Assembly (NCBI RefSeq): GCF_029223865.1
Contig: NZ_CP119520.1
Location: 6,882,001 to 6,946,000, forward strand
Length of the DNA: 64,000 bases
Direction of reading: 5' to 3'
Origin: Telluria mixta
GTDB taxonomy: Bacteria > Pseudomonadota > Gammaproteobacteria > Burkholderiales > Burkholderiaceae_D
Within the stretch, counting starts at the first letter, position 1. Each line of letters opens with the position of its first letter. The position numbers were made by a program, and so were the translations under genes. Of this stretch, positions 18,787-28,386 are shown in pieces. The notes under the pieces are model-generated. The model worked only from the letters and a program-made list of their open reading frames with translations, was not told the DNA's origin and did no database searches.

Positions 18787-19683
18787 TCAGCCCAGGCTGC
18801 CCGTGACGTCGTCGAACAGCTCTTCGTACGACAGGCGGCGCGGGATGATCTTCTGGTCGAGTGCCCAGTCGATCGCGAGCTCGATGCCCTTGCGGTTCGC
18901 TTCGTAGCCGATCGGCGGGAAGATCTTGGGAATGCCGCCCTCGGTCAGCTCGCGGCTCGCGACGACCATGCGGTACAGCTCGCGCACGATGTCGGGACGC
19001 TGCTTCGACAGGTCCTGGTGGACGACGAACATGTGGTTGATCGGCACGACGCCCTCGCGCGCGAACCAGTCCTTTGCCGCTTCCTGCGCGTTCGGCACCA
19101 GCGTGCGCACGCGCGGATCCTTCGGCATGTCCTCGCCCAGGAGGGCCGCCGCCAGCTCGCCGTCCAGCATCATCTGCGGGATCGACGATCCCTTCGGCAG
19201 GCGCTCGCAATTCGGCGGGTCGGTGAATTCGGCCAGGTGGCCGTCGCCCAGGGTCATCCAGGTCACCTTGTCGAGATCGACGCCGTATTCGTGGCGCAGG
19301 ATGCCGCGGATCCACAGGGCCGTCGTCTGCGTATAGGTACGCACGCCGACGCGCTTGCCCTCGATATCCTTCGGATCGAGGTGGCCGAAGTCGCTGTTGA
19401 AGCCCGCGCAGTGATGCTGGAAACGGCCCGAGATCGGCGTGGGCAGCAGCACGTACGGCTTGCCGTAGGCTTTCGCCTGCAGGAACGTCACGATCGCGAG
19501 TTCGCCCGCGTCGAAGGCGCTCTCGCGCACCATCGCCTTGAAGCCGTTGTGCGCCGGGGTGGGGCCGCAGAAATCGAGATTCACGATATCGGAACGCACG
19601 CGCCCGTCGCGCAGCGCCTTCGTCACCGGGTATTCGGCCAGGTTGATGCGCAGCGTCGGCACCGTGCTTGTCGTGGTTGTCAT
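18787..19683 (-). CDS. 4,5-dihydroxyphthalate decarboxylase-like protein
   Basis: 298 residues with a periplasmic-binding-protein-like fold and no signal peptide (MTTTTSTVPTLRINLAEYP). GKRVGVRTYTQTTALWIRGI followed by YGVD and KVTW matches the Pht5 (4,5-dihydroxyphthalate decarboxylase)/NMT1-like family. A cytoplasmic location favours an enzyme over a transport protein, but homologues are often annotated as substrate-binding proteins and the true substrate is unknown. It is first in the leftward operon with porin, dehydrogenase and MFS. A conserved 47-bp element begins 67 bp upstream. Confidence 0.75.
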   Translation of the reverse strand: MTTTTSTVPTLRINLAEYPVTKALRDGRVRSDIVNLDFCGPTPAHNGFKAMVRESAFDAGELAIVTFLQAKAYGKPYVLLPTPISGRFQHHCAGFNSDFGHLDPKDIEGKRVGVRTYTQTTALWIRGILRHEYGVDLDKVTWMTLGDGHLAEFTDPPNCERLPKGSSIPQMMLDGELAAALLGEDMPKDPRVRTLVPNAQEAAKDWFAREGVVPINHMFVVHQDLSKQRPDIVRELYRMVVASRELTEGGIPKIFPPIGYEANRKGIELAIDWALDQKIIPRRLSYEELFDDVTGSLG

Positions 19684-19749
19684 ACTTGTCAGCTCCTGAT
19701 GTGAAATGCAAAAAGTACGAGTCCATCATATGCCGCCACTACCCCGCCG

Positions 19750-19796
19750 GGCACTGCGAAACGCCGCACATCCCCTGCGACCTTCTTATGGCCGGC
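19750..19796 (-). promoter_or_regulatory. Conserved 47-bp element, copy 1
   Basis: Plus strand reads GGCACTGC, N, AAAC, then CCCTGC at element bases 24-29 and CTTATG at 36-41. It aligns without gaps to 26664-26710 and 34273-34319. It lies 67 bp upstream of the Pht5-like gene and between it and the divergent tandem-HTH LysR gene, the natural candidate to bind it. Confidence 0.75.
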
Positions 19797-19981
19797 GTCC
19801 GGACGGGCGCCGCTGCCTTACCATGGCGCCCGCCGGATTGGTTCGGTATAAACCGTATATATCGTTGTTCTGTGCGCGAATCGCACGGCGAAATCCGCGC
19901 CTTGAGCGTCACAGTGGACGGATATACAATGCAAATGGAATAGCACGCGCAGACGTGCCTGAGTGCTCTACAGGAGACATC

Positions 19982-21280
19982 ATGTTGAACGACATTCCCG
20001 TCACACCCGACGCCGACGGCGCGGCGGTGGACAACGCCGAATACGGCCTGCCCTTTTCTCTCAAGACGCTGCGTTCCGCCGTCGCGGTGGTCGCCCACGG
20101 CAGCACGGCGCGCGCCGCCGTCGCGATCAACAAATCCGCGACGGCGATCACGCGCAGCATCCAGCTGCTGGAAACAGCGGTCGGGCTGCCGTTGTTCGAA
20201 CGCCATACCCGCGGCATGGTGCCGACGGCCGCGGGCCGGATCGTCGTGGCGCGGGCGACGCGCGCGTTCGACCAGTTGGAACTCGGCGCCAGGGAAGTTC
20301 ACGAAACGGCTGCCGGCGCGCCCAGGCAGGACTTGCGGCCGTCGCGCCTTTCGCGGATGGTCAACGAGCGCCTCCTGTTCGTGCTGATCGCGGTCACGGA
20401 AACCGGCAGTGCGACCCAGGCCGCCGAGCGGCTTGACCTCTCCCAGCCGGCAGTCAGCCAGGCCATCCGGGAACTGGAACACCTGGCCGATACATCCCTC
20501 GTGGAACGCACGCCGCGCGGCGTGCGCCTCACCGGCGCCGGCGAAATCCTGCTGCGCCGGATCAAGCTCGCCTTCATGGAGCTCAGGGTGGCTTCGGAAG
20601 AGCTCGCGAGCATGCAGGGCGTCCTGCAGGGCCGGGTGACCATCGCGGCGTCACCGTATGCGAGCGCCGACCTGGTGCCGCGCGCCATCACGCAATTCCT
20701 GGCCCGCCATCCGCAGATCAAGGTCACGCTCGTCGACGGCACGCACGCGTCGCTGATCTACCAGCTGCGCAATGCCGATATCGACATCATCGTCAGCGCC
20801 CTGCGCGATTCCACGTTCGACGACGTCGAGCAGGAAATCCTGTTCGACGACACGCTGTCCGTCGTTTGCCGCGTCGGCCATCCGTATGCACAGGCGGGCA
20901 CTCTCTCGCTGCCCGATGTCGTCGACGCATCCTGGATCGCGCCGGTACCCAACACCGCCATGCGGACCTCGTTCGCGGCGGCATTCCAGTCCGAAGGCAT
21001 CGCCCCGCCGGAAGCCCGGCTGGAAGTCCACAATCCCGTGGCCGTCTGTTCGATCCTGCAAAAAAGCGATTACCTGGCGCTGCTCTGCACCCACCAGATC
21101 CAACCGGAGATCGCCGCGGGACGACTCACCGTGCTGCCCATTGCGCTGGACGCCACCCAGCGCAGGATCGGGCTGACCCTGCGGCGCGACGGCTCGCCGT
21201 CGCCGGGCGTCAAGGCGTTGCGGGAAGAACTGCACCTGGCGGCCAAGGCGATGGAGCGGGAAACCGCCGCATCCGCCTAG
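19982..21280 (+). CDS. LysR-type regulator with two N-terminal HTH domains
   Basis: 432 residues, start at 19982 after AGGAGA. Normal LysR proteins are about 300 residues. This one has two complete LysR winged-helix domains in tandem: residues 27-86 (INKSATAITRSIQLLE, LFERHTRGMVPTAAG) and 130-187 (LDLSQPAVSQAIRELE, LVERTPRGVRLTGAG). A single effector-binding domain follows (about 210-420, starting RVTIAASPYASADLVPRAI). The second HTH is the closer match to the consensus; the first has KSATAITR in place of the usual SQPAVS. It is divergent from the operon at 14787-19683 and probably controls the island through the 47-bp element. Confidence 0.9.
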   Translation: MLNDIPVTPDADGAAVDNAEYGLPFSLKTLRSAVAVVAHGSTARAAVAINKSATAITRSIQLLETAVGLPLFERHTRGMVPTAAGRIVVARATRAFDQLELGAREVHETAAGAPRQDLRPSRLSRMVNERLLFVLIAVTETGSATQAAERLDLSQPAVSQAIRELEHLADTSLVERTPRGVRLTGAGEILLRRIKLAFMELRVASEELASMQGVLQGRVTIAASPYASADLVPRAITQFLARHPQIKVTLVDGTHASLIYQLRNADIDIIVSALRDSTFDDVEQEILFDDTLSVVCRVGHPYAQAGTLSLPDVVDASWIAPVPNTAMRTSFAAAFQSEGIAPPEARLEVHNPVAVCSILQKSDYLALLCTHQIQPEIAAGRLTVLPIALDATQRRIGLTLRRDGSPSPGVKALREELHLAAKAMERETAASA

Positions 21281-21293
21281 GCCGCCAGGCCGA

Positions 21294-22841
21294 TCAGAGC
21301 CGCACCTCGATCAGCATCGGCCCCTGCTCGCGGGTCGAATCGACCATGGCCCGGTGAAACGCTTCGGCACTGTCCACGGATACCGCCGGCACGCCCATGC
21401 TTTTCGCCATCGCCAGCCAGTCGATGCGCGGCCGGTCGATGTCGATCATGGCCAGCGCCTGCGGTCCCGGCGCGCCGGCCCCCATGTTCGCGTATTCGGC
21501 CTTGAGGATGGCGTAGCTGTTGTTGGCGAAGATGATCGTCGTGACGTTCAGGCCCTCGCGCGCCTGGGTCCACAGCGACTGGATCGTGTACATGGCGCTG
21601 CCGTCGCCGACCATGCAGAACACGCGCCGGTCCGGGCAGGCCAGCGCCGCACCGGTGGCGACCGGCGTGGCGTAGCCGATCGAGCCGCCCATGTTGTTGA
21701 TCAGGTCGTGCGGCGCGGCGCCGACCGTCAGGCCCATCGTCTCGCGTCCCGTCGTCAGCGATTCGTCGACGAGGATGCAGCCCTCGGGCAGCGCGGCCGC
21801 CAGCGCCTGGGCGATCGTCGCGGGCCCGAGCGCACCGCTCGGCACGACGGCTGGCGCACGCTCCTGCAGTACCGGCGCCGTGTCCGCGGCGCCGAGCGCG
21901 TCGAGCAGCATCTCGAACGCGGCCACCGGGTCCTCGCCGATGGCGGCCAGTTCATCCACGCTGGTACCGGTCGCCTTCAGCAGGCTCGGTTTGTCCGGGT
22001 AGCTGAAGAAGGCGATCGGTTCGGTGGTCTCGACGGTAACGATGTGCCTGAAGCCCTTCAGGTACTCCACCGCCTGGCCGACCGCGTACGGAATGCGTTC
22101 CAGCGTCACGCGCCCTGCCCCGCGTTCGATGCGCGACGTGAAGAACTGCGTCGCGAGGCGCGCGCCGGTGGCCGCCTTGACCCGGCCCGCCAACTCGAGC
22201 GCCCGCCCGCGCGTGGCCTGTCCGGCCAGGATGATCAGGGTCGGCTCCCCGGACCGCAGCACGCGCGCGACATGCTCCACGCGTGCGGGGTCCGGCGCAC
22301 GCGGCCCCGGCGGCGCCAGCGACGGCAGCAGCGGATGGTCGCCGGCCTCCTGCCACGAGGCGTCGCCGGGCAGGATCAGGGTGGCGATCTGCCCCGGCAG
22401 TTCGCTGGCCCTGGCGACCGCGGTCGCCACGTCCCAGGCCACCGTGCGCGGCGATTGCACCCGGCGCACCCAGTGACTCAGCGGCCGGGCCAGGCCCTCG
22501 ATGTCCGACGTCAGCGGCGGATCGTACTTGAGGTGCGCGGCCGAATGCTCGCCCACGATGTTCACCATGCCCGACGACGCGCGCTTGGCGTTATGGATGT
22601 TCGCCAGCCCGTTCGCCAGCCCCGGCCCCAGGTGGAGCAGAGTGGAGGCCGGGGTGCCCTTCATGCGGTAGTACCCGTCGGCGGCGCCCGTGCAGACGCC
22701 CTCGAACAGGCATAGCACGCTGCGCATCCGGGGGTTCTCCAGCGCCTTCAGGAAATGCATCTCGGACGTGCCGGGATTGGCGAAACAGATGTTGACGCCC
22801 TGGTCGGTCAATGTCTGGACGAGGCTTTCGGCGCCATTCAT
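21294..22841 (-). CDS. Thiamine-diphosphate enzyme, acetolactate synthase/benzoylformate decarboxylase-like
   Basis: 515 residues, three-domain ThDP fold. The catalytic glutamate lies in the N-terminal part (CLFEGVCTGAADGYYRM, about residue 47), after FANPGTSEMHFLKALE. The C-terminal ThDP/Mg motif is GDGSAMYTIQSLW to FANNSYA (about 415-445). Such proteins decarboxylate or carboligate 2-oxo acids; sequence does not fix the substrate. No regulatory subunit adjoins, so biosynthetic acetolactate synthase is unlikely. It starts 1 bp after the HpcH/HpaI gene, last in a catabolic operon, suggesting it acts on the 2-oxo acid the aldolase releases. Confidence 0.87.
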   Translation of the reverse strand: MNGAESLVQTLTDQGVNICFANPGTSEMHFLKALENPRMRSVLCLFEGVCTGAADGYYRMKGTPASTLLHLGPGLANGLANIHNAKRASSGMVNIVGEHSAAHLKYDPPLTSDIEGLARPLSHWVRRVQSPRTVAWDVATAVARASELPGQIATLILPGDASWQEAGDHPLLPSLAPPGPRAPDPARVEHVARVLRSGEPTLIILAGQATRGRALELAGRVKAATGARLATQFFTSRIERGAGRVTLERIPYAVGQAVEYLKGFRHIVTVETTEPIAFFSYPDKPSLLKATGTSVDELAAIGEDPVAAFEMLLDALGAADTAPVLQERAPAVVPSGALGPATIAQALAAALPEGCILVDESLTTGRETMGLTVGAAPHDLINNMGGSIGYATPVATGAALACPDRRVFCMVGDGSAMYTIQSLWTQAREGLNVTTIIFANNSYAILKAEYANMGAGAPGPQALAMIDIDRPRIDWLAMAKSMGVPAVSVDSAEAFHRAMVDSTREQGPMLIEVRL

Positions 22842-22842
22842 G

Positions 22843-23700
22843 TCAATACCCCGCCATCTCGCGCGCCTTGCCGATCACGCCGTAGCTGCGCTGCGGCGCC
22901 GACATCAGGAACTTGTAGCCTTCGTTCAGCAGGCGCTCGTAGTTCTTGGCCGTGACGTGCGGATTGCCGACCACGACCTTGTGCTTGTGGCACGTGTCGA
23001 CGATCTGCTTCATCGCGGCCAGCACTTCCGGATGCTCGTACTGGCGCGCCAGGCCCAGCTCCTGCGACAGGTCGCCCTCGCCGATCAGGACGAAGCCTAC
23101 GCCGGGCACGTTGGACAGGATGTCGTCCAGGTTCGCGATCGCCTGGGTGCTCTCGATCATCAGCCCGACGAGGAGCTCGCCCTGCGGCGCGAGCGGCCAC
23201 ACGTCGGCCTTCGCGTAATATTCGGCCTGCGACAGGCCCCAGTAGCGGGCGGCGTTAGCCGGACCGTCGCCGCGGATGCCTTTCGGCTCGTACAGCGGCG
23301 CGCTCTTCGGACGGGCATAGCGGCACGACGCGACGGCGTTCCAAGCCTGTTCGACGGTTGCGACGTGCGGCGTGATCACGCCGTAGACGCCGCGGTCCAG
23401 CACCTGCTTGGCGAAGCTCTGGTTCATCTCGGCGCCATTGGCCGGGATGCGCGCCAGCGGCGTCACGCCGGGCGCCACCGAGCCCGCTTCGGCGATCTGC
23501 TTGCGGTTCAGCAGGTATTGCAGCGCGTCGCCGAGCGCGGACACGTCGTACGGGTTGTGCTCCATCTCGAACACGATGCCGTCGTACGGCGCTTCGCTCA
23601 TGTCGATGGCGCTCTGCCTGTCGATCTTGGAAAAGGCGGTGAACGCCGGCTTGCCCTGTTCCCAGGCGCGGATGATGCCGTTCAGGCGGTTATTGCTCAT
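22843..23700 (-). CDS. HpcH/HpaI-family class II aldolase
   Basis: 285 residues, TIM-barrel aldolase of the HpcH/HpaI/citrate-lyase beta family, which splits 4-hydroxy-2-oxo acids into pyruvate or oxaloacetate plus an aldehyde or keto acid. Visible: FEMEHNPYD near residue 45 and the metal-binding Glu and Asp in GLMIESTQAIAN and GEGDLSQELG (about 185-220). It sits directly downstream of an amidohydrolase and a LigJ-like hydratase, so the likely substrate is 4-carboxy-4-hydroxy-2-oxoadipate or a relative, replacing the usual LigK/GalC aldolase. That substrate is inference from neighbours. Confidence 0.85.
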   Translation of the reverse strand: MSNNRLNGIIRAWEQGKPAFTAFSKIDRQSAIDMSEAPYDGIVFEMEHNPYDVSALGDALQYLLNRKQIAEAGSVAPGVTPLARIPANGAEMNQSFAKQVLDRGVYGVITPHVATVEQAWNAVASCRYARPKSAPLYEPKGIRGDGPANAARYWGLSQAEYYAKADVWPLAPQGELLVGLMIESTQAIANLDDILSNVPGVGFVLIGEGDLSQELGLARQYEHPEVLAAMKQIVDTCHKHKVVVGNPHVTAKNYERLLNEGYKFLMSAPQRSYGVIGKAREMAGY

Positions 23701-23730
23701 GGTTCGTCTCCTGTTGTGGGTGTCGGCCGC

Positions 23731-24582
23731 TCATGCCAGCGCCGGGTACAGCTTCTTGGCGGTGCCGCCGAAGATCCAGGCGCGGTCTTCCTCGCTCAGG
23801 CAGGCCAGGCACTCCCGGGCCGTGGCCAGGATTTCCGCCACCGAGCCGGGCGAGGTCGGGAAGTTCGAACCCCACGCCATCCGGTCGGCGCCGAACGCTT
23901 CCACCAGGCGCGGGAAGAAGGTGTCGGGGCTCGCCTTGTCCTTGCGCGCGTCGTTGAAGATGCGCGGCGCCAGCTTCAGGTAGATGTTCGGCAGCGCCGC
24001 CATCTCGAACAGGCTGGCCGCCTCCCTGTACGGCGGCCCGTCGGCCACGATGGGACGGGCCAGGTGGTCGAGGATGATGTTCACGGTCGGGAACCGTTGC
24101 GCCAGCATCGTCACCTGCGGCAGGCCGATCGGCCCGGTCTGGATGCACATCGGCAGGCCCAGCTCCGCCAGCGCTTCCCACGCCCGGAACGACTTCGGGT
24201 TATCGAGCTCGCTCGGGTCGAAGTCCTTGGTCGAGCCGCCGGTGAAGATGCGCAGCCCGGCCAGGCCCCTGTCCTTCAGGTCGTGGATGGTCGCGACCAC
24301 GTCGTCGGCAAGCACGTCGACCGACCCGACCGCGACGAGGCGGTCCGGATACTGCCGGCAGCCGTCGAGCACATAGGAATTGTCGAAACCGTAGGTCGTC
24401 GACGAATGCACGACGGCGGCCTTGGCGACGCCCGCTTCGTCCATCGCGGCGATCAGCGACGCCACGGTATTGGGGTGTTCCTTCGACCAGTCCGAGCGCC
24501 TGCCGAACAGCGGTGCCGGCGGGTAGCGGGTCTCGTCGTCCGACACGATGTGCGGATGGATATCGATGATGTCCTGTTTCAT
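23731..24582 (-). CDS. Amidohydrolase family protein (lactonase-like)
   Basis: 283 residues, amidohydrolase-2 TIM barrel. N-terminal metal site DIHPHIVS (HxH), HSSTTYG (about 60), strand-6 histidine in LDHLARP (about 173), and C-terminal WGSNFP (about 240) where many relatives have Asp in place of this Asn. 2-Pyrone-4,6-dicarboxylate lactonase (LigI) belongs to this group and works just before LigJ, whose homologue lies 3 bp upstream here. That makes a lactonase role plausible, not shown. A close paralogue is at 32127-32993. Confidence 0.8.
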   Translation of the reverse strand: MKQDIIDIHPHIVSDDETRYPPAPLFGRRSDWSKEHPNTVASLIAAMDEAGVAKAAVVHSSTTYGFDNSYVLDGCRQYPDRLVAVGSVDVLADDVVATIHDLKDRGLAGLRIFTGGSTKDFDPSELDNPKSFRAWEALAELGLPMCIQTGPIGLPQVTMLAQRFPTVNIILDHLARPIVADGPPYREAASLFEMAALPNIYLKLAPRIFNDARKDKASPDTFFPRLVEAFGADRMAWGSNFPTSPGSVAEILATARECLACLSEEDRAWIFGGTAKKLYPALA

Positions 24583-24585
24583 GGC

Positions 24586-25610
24586 TTATCTTCCTTGTGC
24601 CTTCAGGCGCTGGTCCAGGCGCGGGTACACGCGGCGGGCATTGCCTTCGTAGATCTTGTAGCGGTCGTCGTCGCTCAGCGCGGCGATGCCGTCGACGTAG
24701 CGCTTCGTGTCGTCGAAATAGTTGCCGGTGTTCGGATCGCGCCCGCGCACGGCGCCGATCATCTCGGAGCCGAACAGCACGTTGTCGGCCGGGATGACCT
24801 TGGTGAGCAGTTCCACGCCGGGCTGGTGGTACACGCAGGTGTCGAAGAACACGTTGTCCAGCAGGCCTTCGAGCGGGCGCTCCATCATCTCCAGCGACAT
24901 GCCGCGGTAACGGCCCCAGTGGTACGGCACCGCGCCGCCGCCATGCGGGATCACGAAGCGCAACGTGGGGAAATCCTTGAACAGGTCCGACTGCAGGATC
25001 TGCATGAAGACCGACGTGTCGGCGTTCAGGTAGTGCGCGCCGGTGCCGTGGAAGCACGGGTTGCACGACGCGGCCACGTGGATCATCGCCGGCACATCGA
25101 GCTCGGACAGGACTTCGTACAGCGGATACCACGAGCGGTCGGTGACCGGGGTGCCGGTCCAGTAGCCCCGGTCGGGTCCGGGTTCAGGTTGACGCCGACG
25201 AAGCCCAGTTCCTCGACGATGCGGCGCAGCTCGGGGATGCTGTTCTTCGGCGGCGCGTACGGCGACTGCGGCAACATGCCGACTGGTGCGAAGTTATCCG
25301 GATACATCTCGGTGACGCGGTACACGAGGTCGTTCGAGATCGCGGCCCATTCGAGGCTCGTGCGCTCGTCGCCCAGGTGGTGACTCATCAGGCCGGCGAT
25401 GGGCGAGAACAAGGTCAGGTCGCTGCCGCGCTCCTGCTGCAGCTTCAGCTGGCCGTTCTCGATGGCGTCGCGGATCTGGTCGTCGGACACGCGCGCGCCG
25501 GTCAGCGGCGGCGTCCTGGACGGATCCTTGACGGCGTCGGTCTGCTGGGCGCGCCAGTCGCGCAGCGATTTGGGGATCGTGGTGAAATGGCCGTGGCAAT
25601 CGATGATCAT
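24586..25610 (-). pseudogene. ligJ: 4-oxalomesaconate hydratase (LigJ-like), one frameshift
   Basis: Two overlapping frames make one protein of about 341 residues. Start at 25610: MIIDCHGHFTT with the HGH metal site, then LGDERTSLEWAAI and GFVGVNLNPDP. The break is at CCCC 25166-25169 on the plus strand; with one more base the protein reads on as TGGYWTGTPVTDRSWYPLYE. The rest holds VPAMIHVAAS, VIPHGGGAVPYHWGR and the family hallmark LFGSEMIGAVRG. LigJ hydrates 4-oxalomesaconate to 4-carboxy-4-hydroxy-2-oxoadipate in protocatechuate 4,5-cleavage and gallate pathways. The frameshift is the same type as five others here and is probably a sequencing undercall. Confidence 0.85.
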
Positions 25611-25627
25611 GGTGCTTTCCTCGCGAA

Positions 25628-26599
25628 TCAGTGCTGGGGATCGACGAACAGTTCGTAGATCGACATGCGGCGCGGGGTCAGGCCCTGCTTGAACGCCGTG
25701 GCTTCCAGCGCTTCGATGGTCTTGAGGTTTTCCTGCAGGCCGTACGGCAGCGGATCGTGGCCGACGATCTCGCGCAGCTTGAGATACTTCTTGTCGCCCG
25801 CCGTCGTGGCTTCGCCCGCATCCAGGCGCGCCAGCCATTGCTGCTTGGCCTTGTCGAACGCGTCGTAGATCGCCCTGGCGACCCACGGATGCTCGGCCAG
25901 CACCGAATCCTTGACGACGATGGTGCCGTGCATCGGGTAGATGCCGGTGCGCGCATAGTAATCCGCCTCGAGCGCCGTCGCGTTCGGGAACAGGTCCGGG
26001 TAGTCTGCTTCGACTTCCTGCCAGCCGCCGGTCGGGGCGCCCGTGCGGCCGATGCCCGCGTTGGCCGCGAAGCCGGCCGCCAGTTCGCCCTTGGCCATCA
26101 TGTCGGCCAGCGAGCTGTCCGCCGGCGCGTGGATGACGTTCGGCGGCAGCTGCAGCTGCGTGACGTGTTCCTCGTCGTCGACGACCCAGGTCACTTTCGA
26201 GGCATCGAGGCCGAATTCGTCGATCAGCACCTGGCGCGTCCACACGCCCGTCGTCACCGAGTAGGCGCGCACGCCGACCTTCTTGCCTTCCAGGTCCTTC
26301 GGCGTCCTGATGCCGGCATCCGGGCGCACGAGCAGGCCGCTGTGGTGGAAGCGGCGCACGACGAAGATCGGCAGCGCGACGAACGGGGCACCGTAGGCGC
26401 GGGCGATGATGTACGTGGTCGGCGCGAGTTCGCAGACGTCGAACTCGACGTCGCGCACCATGCGGCGGAACGCGCCGATCTGCGGCTTGACGGTGACGAA
26501 TTCAGCGTCGACGCCTTCGATAGGGATGGAACCGTTGCGGATGGCGGCGGTCTGCGGGTGATCGGCGATCGCGATCTTGAGGTGAACCTTTTTCTGCAT
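25628..26599 (-). CDS. 4,5-dihydroxyphthalate decarboxylase-like protein (paralogue)
   Basis: 323 residues from the ATG at 26599 (MQKKVHLKIAIADHP); no signal peptide. Pht5/NMT1-like architecture: FRRMVRDVEFDVCELAPT (about 45), GKKVGVRAYSVTTGVWTRQ (about 115), then EFGLDASKVTWVVDD. Related to 18787-19683 but divergent in its C-terminal part. First gene of the operon leading to LigJ, amidohydrolase, aldolase and ThDP enzyme, with the 47-bp element starting 65 bp upstream. It could decarboxylate an aromatic dicarboxylate or act as a cytoplasmic binding protein. Confidence 0.75.
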   Translation of the reverse strand: MQKKVHLKIAIADHPQTAAIRNGSIPIEGVDAEFVTVKPQIGAFRRMVRDVEFDVCELAPTTYIIARAYGAPFVALPIFVVRRFHHSGLLVRPDAGIRTPKDLEGKKVGVRAYSVTTGVWTRQVLIDEFGLDASKVTWVVDDEEHVTQLQLPPNVIHAPADSSLADMMAKGELAAGFAANAGIGRTGAPTGGWQEVEADYPDLFPNATALEADYYARTGIYPMHGTIVVKDSVLAEHPWVARAIYDAFDKAKQQWLARLDAGEATTAGDKKYLKLREIVGHDPLPYGLQENLKTIEALEATAFKQGLTPRRMSIYELFVDPQH

Positions 26600-26663
26600 G
26601 TCAGATCTCCTTGTTTTGTATTGGAAAATACGAAGATCATGATAGGTCGCGGGGCTGTTCGCG

Positions 26664-26710
26664 GGCACTGCAAAACCCCGCACGGCCCCTGCTGGCTGCT
26701 TATGCCCGGC
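26664..26710 (-). promoter_or_regulatory. Conserved 47-bp element, copy 2
   Basis: Same spacing as copies 1 and 3: GGCACTGC, N, AAAC, later CCCTGC and CTTATG, no gaps in 47 positions. It starts 65 bp upstream of the ATG at 26599, almost the same distance as copy 1 (67 bp). The 206-bp gap it lies in also separates this operon from the end of the chemoreceptor gene. Confidence 0.75.
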
Positions 26711-26805
26711 AGCCACGCGTGAAAACGAAAAACGCCAGCGCATCGTCATGCCTGGCGTGTGCGTGCGCCGCGTGGGTGCACGGGACAACGGGTTGCGCGG
26801 GACTT

Positions 26806-28386
26806 CTACATGGGCCCGGCGCTCCCGCACGTGACGCCACCGACCTTGAACGCACTGATGAGCTTTTCCAGCCGCGCTGCCTGGTCCTGAAGGCCGCCCG
26901 CCGCGCCGGCCGCCTCCTCCACCAGCGCCGCGTTCCGCTGCGTCATCTCGTCCAGGGTCGCGACCGCCCCGTTGATGTCGCCGATACCCGCCGCCTGTTC
27001 GCGGCTGGCGCTGCTGATCGCGCCGACGATGTCGGTGACGCGCTGGACGCTGTCGACCACCCGGTCCATCGTCGCACCGGCTTCGCTCACCAGCGCCGAA
27101 CCCGTGTCGACTTGCGCGACCGATGCGGCCAGCAAGGCATGGATCTCCCTGGCCGCCGCAGCGCAGCGCTGGGCGAGATTACGCACTTCGCCGGCGACGA
27201 CCGCGAAGCCGCGCCCCTGTTCGCCGGCCCGAGCCGCCTCGACGGCCGCGTTGAGCGCCAGGATATTCGTCTGGAACGCGATACTGTCGATCACGGACAC
27301 GATGTCCACGATCCGCCGCGACGTTGCGTCGATGCCGCGCATGGTGTCGACCACGCGCGCCACGACCGCGCCGGCGTCGCGTGCCACGTCCGATGCGGCC
27401 ACGGCCAGTGCACTCGCTTCCTCCGCATGCGCGGCATTGAGAGATACGGTCGACGTCATCTGTTCCATCGATACGCTGGTCTTTTCGAGCGCGCCGGCCT
27501 GCTGTTCGGTACGCACCGACAGATCCAGATTGCCGCCGGCGATCTGGCGCGACGCGGCGGCGATTTCACCGCTGCCGGCCTGCACCTGCGCCACGATTTT
27601 CAGGAGCGCGGCATTCATGTCCTTCAGCGCCCGCATCAGCTGGCCGGTTTCGTCGCGGCCGTGTACCGGGATGTCTGCCGACAGGTCGCCGGCCGCCACC
27701 GTGCGGGCCACGTCGACGGCGCGCCTGATCGGACGCACGATCGAACGCGTGATCAGCAGCGCCGCCCCCAGGCCCAGTACCAGCGCACCGCCGGCCGCGC
27801 CCCACATCATCCGGCGCGCATCGGCGAAGATCTTCGCTGCCGCCGCGGCCCGCGACTCGAAGTTCTTTTCCTCGAAGGTGATCTGCCTGCGGATCGCGTA
27901 GGCGAATGCCAGGTTGGTGTCGTAGGCGGGGCCGTACGCCAGGGCGACGGCCTCCTGTCGCCTGCCCTCGTTCGCCAGGGCCACGACCTGCCGGCACGCG
28001 TCCATGTAGCGGTCGCGGCGCGCAAGTGTATCGGCCAGCAGCGCCCTGCCTTCCGGCGTCGGGACGAGCGGTTCGAGATCCGCCAATGCCCTGTTCAGGT
28101 TACCGGTCGTCACGCCGATCTTCTTGCCCGCCATCGCGCGGACGACCGGATCGCTCGCGGTGGCCATCTGCGCCAGGCGGGTCATGCTGCCGCGCAGATT
28201 ATCGGCCACGAGATTGGCCAGGCGTGCGCGCACCCAGACCTTGTTGGCCATGTCGTCCGACGTGCGGTTCAGGGCCTCCATGGCGTCGATGCCGAGGAAA
28301 ACCATCGCCACCGTCATCGCAATCAGGATGCCGAAACCGAAACGCAGGCGGGTGGAAATCGTCAGGTCGCAGAACGTCATGATCAT
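26806..28386 (-). CDS. Methyl-accepting chemotaxis protein
   Basis: 526 residues, inner-membrane chemoreceptor. Helix 1 about 12-32, a four-helix-bundle-type periplasmic domain about 33-185, helix 2 about 190-212, a HAMP domain, then the cytoplasmic signalling coil with the nearly invariant tip [20 protein letters not shown] and [17 protein letters not shown]. Methylation-type helices flank it ([10 protein letters not shown]). The C-terminus lacks a CheR-binding pentapeptide. The start overlaps the stop of the upstream solute-binding-protein gene, so it is the last gene of a transport/catabolic operon and probably senses that substrate. Confidence 0.94.
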   Translation of the reverse strand: MIMTFCDLTISTRLRFGFGILIAMTVAMVFLGIDAMEALNRTSDDMANKVWVRARLANLVADNLRGSMTRLAQMATASDPVVRAMAGKKIGVTTGNLNRALADLEPLVPTPEGRALLADTLARRDRYMDACRQVVALANEGRRQEAVALAYGPAYDTNLAFAYAIRRQITFEEKNFESRAAAAAKIFADARRMMWGAAGGALVLGLGAALLITRSIVRPIRRAVDVARTVAAGDLSADIPVHGRDETGQLMRALKDMNAALLKIVAQVQAGSGEIAAASRQIAGGNLDLSVRTEQQAGALEKTSVSMEQMTSTVSLNAAHAEEASALAVAASDVARDAGAVVARVVDTMRGIDATSRRIVDIVSVIDSIAFQTNILALNAAVEAARAGEQGRGFAVVAGEVRNLAQRCAAAAREIHALLAASVAQVDTGSALVSEAGATMDRVVDSVQRVTDIVGAISSASREQAAGIGDINGAVATLDEMTQRNAALVEEAAGAAGGLQDQAARLEKLISAFKVGGVTCGSAGPM

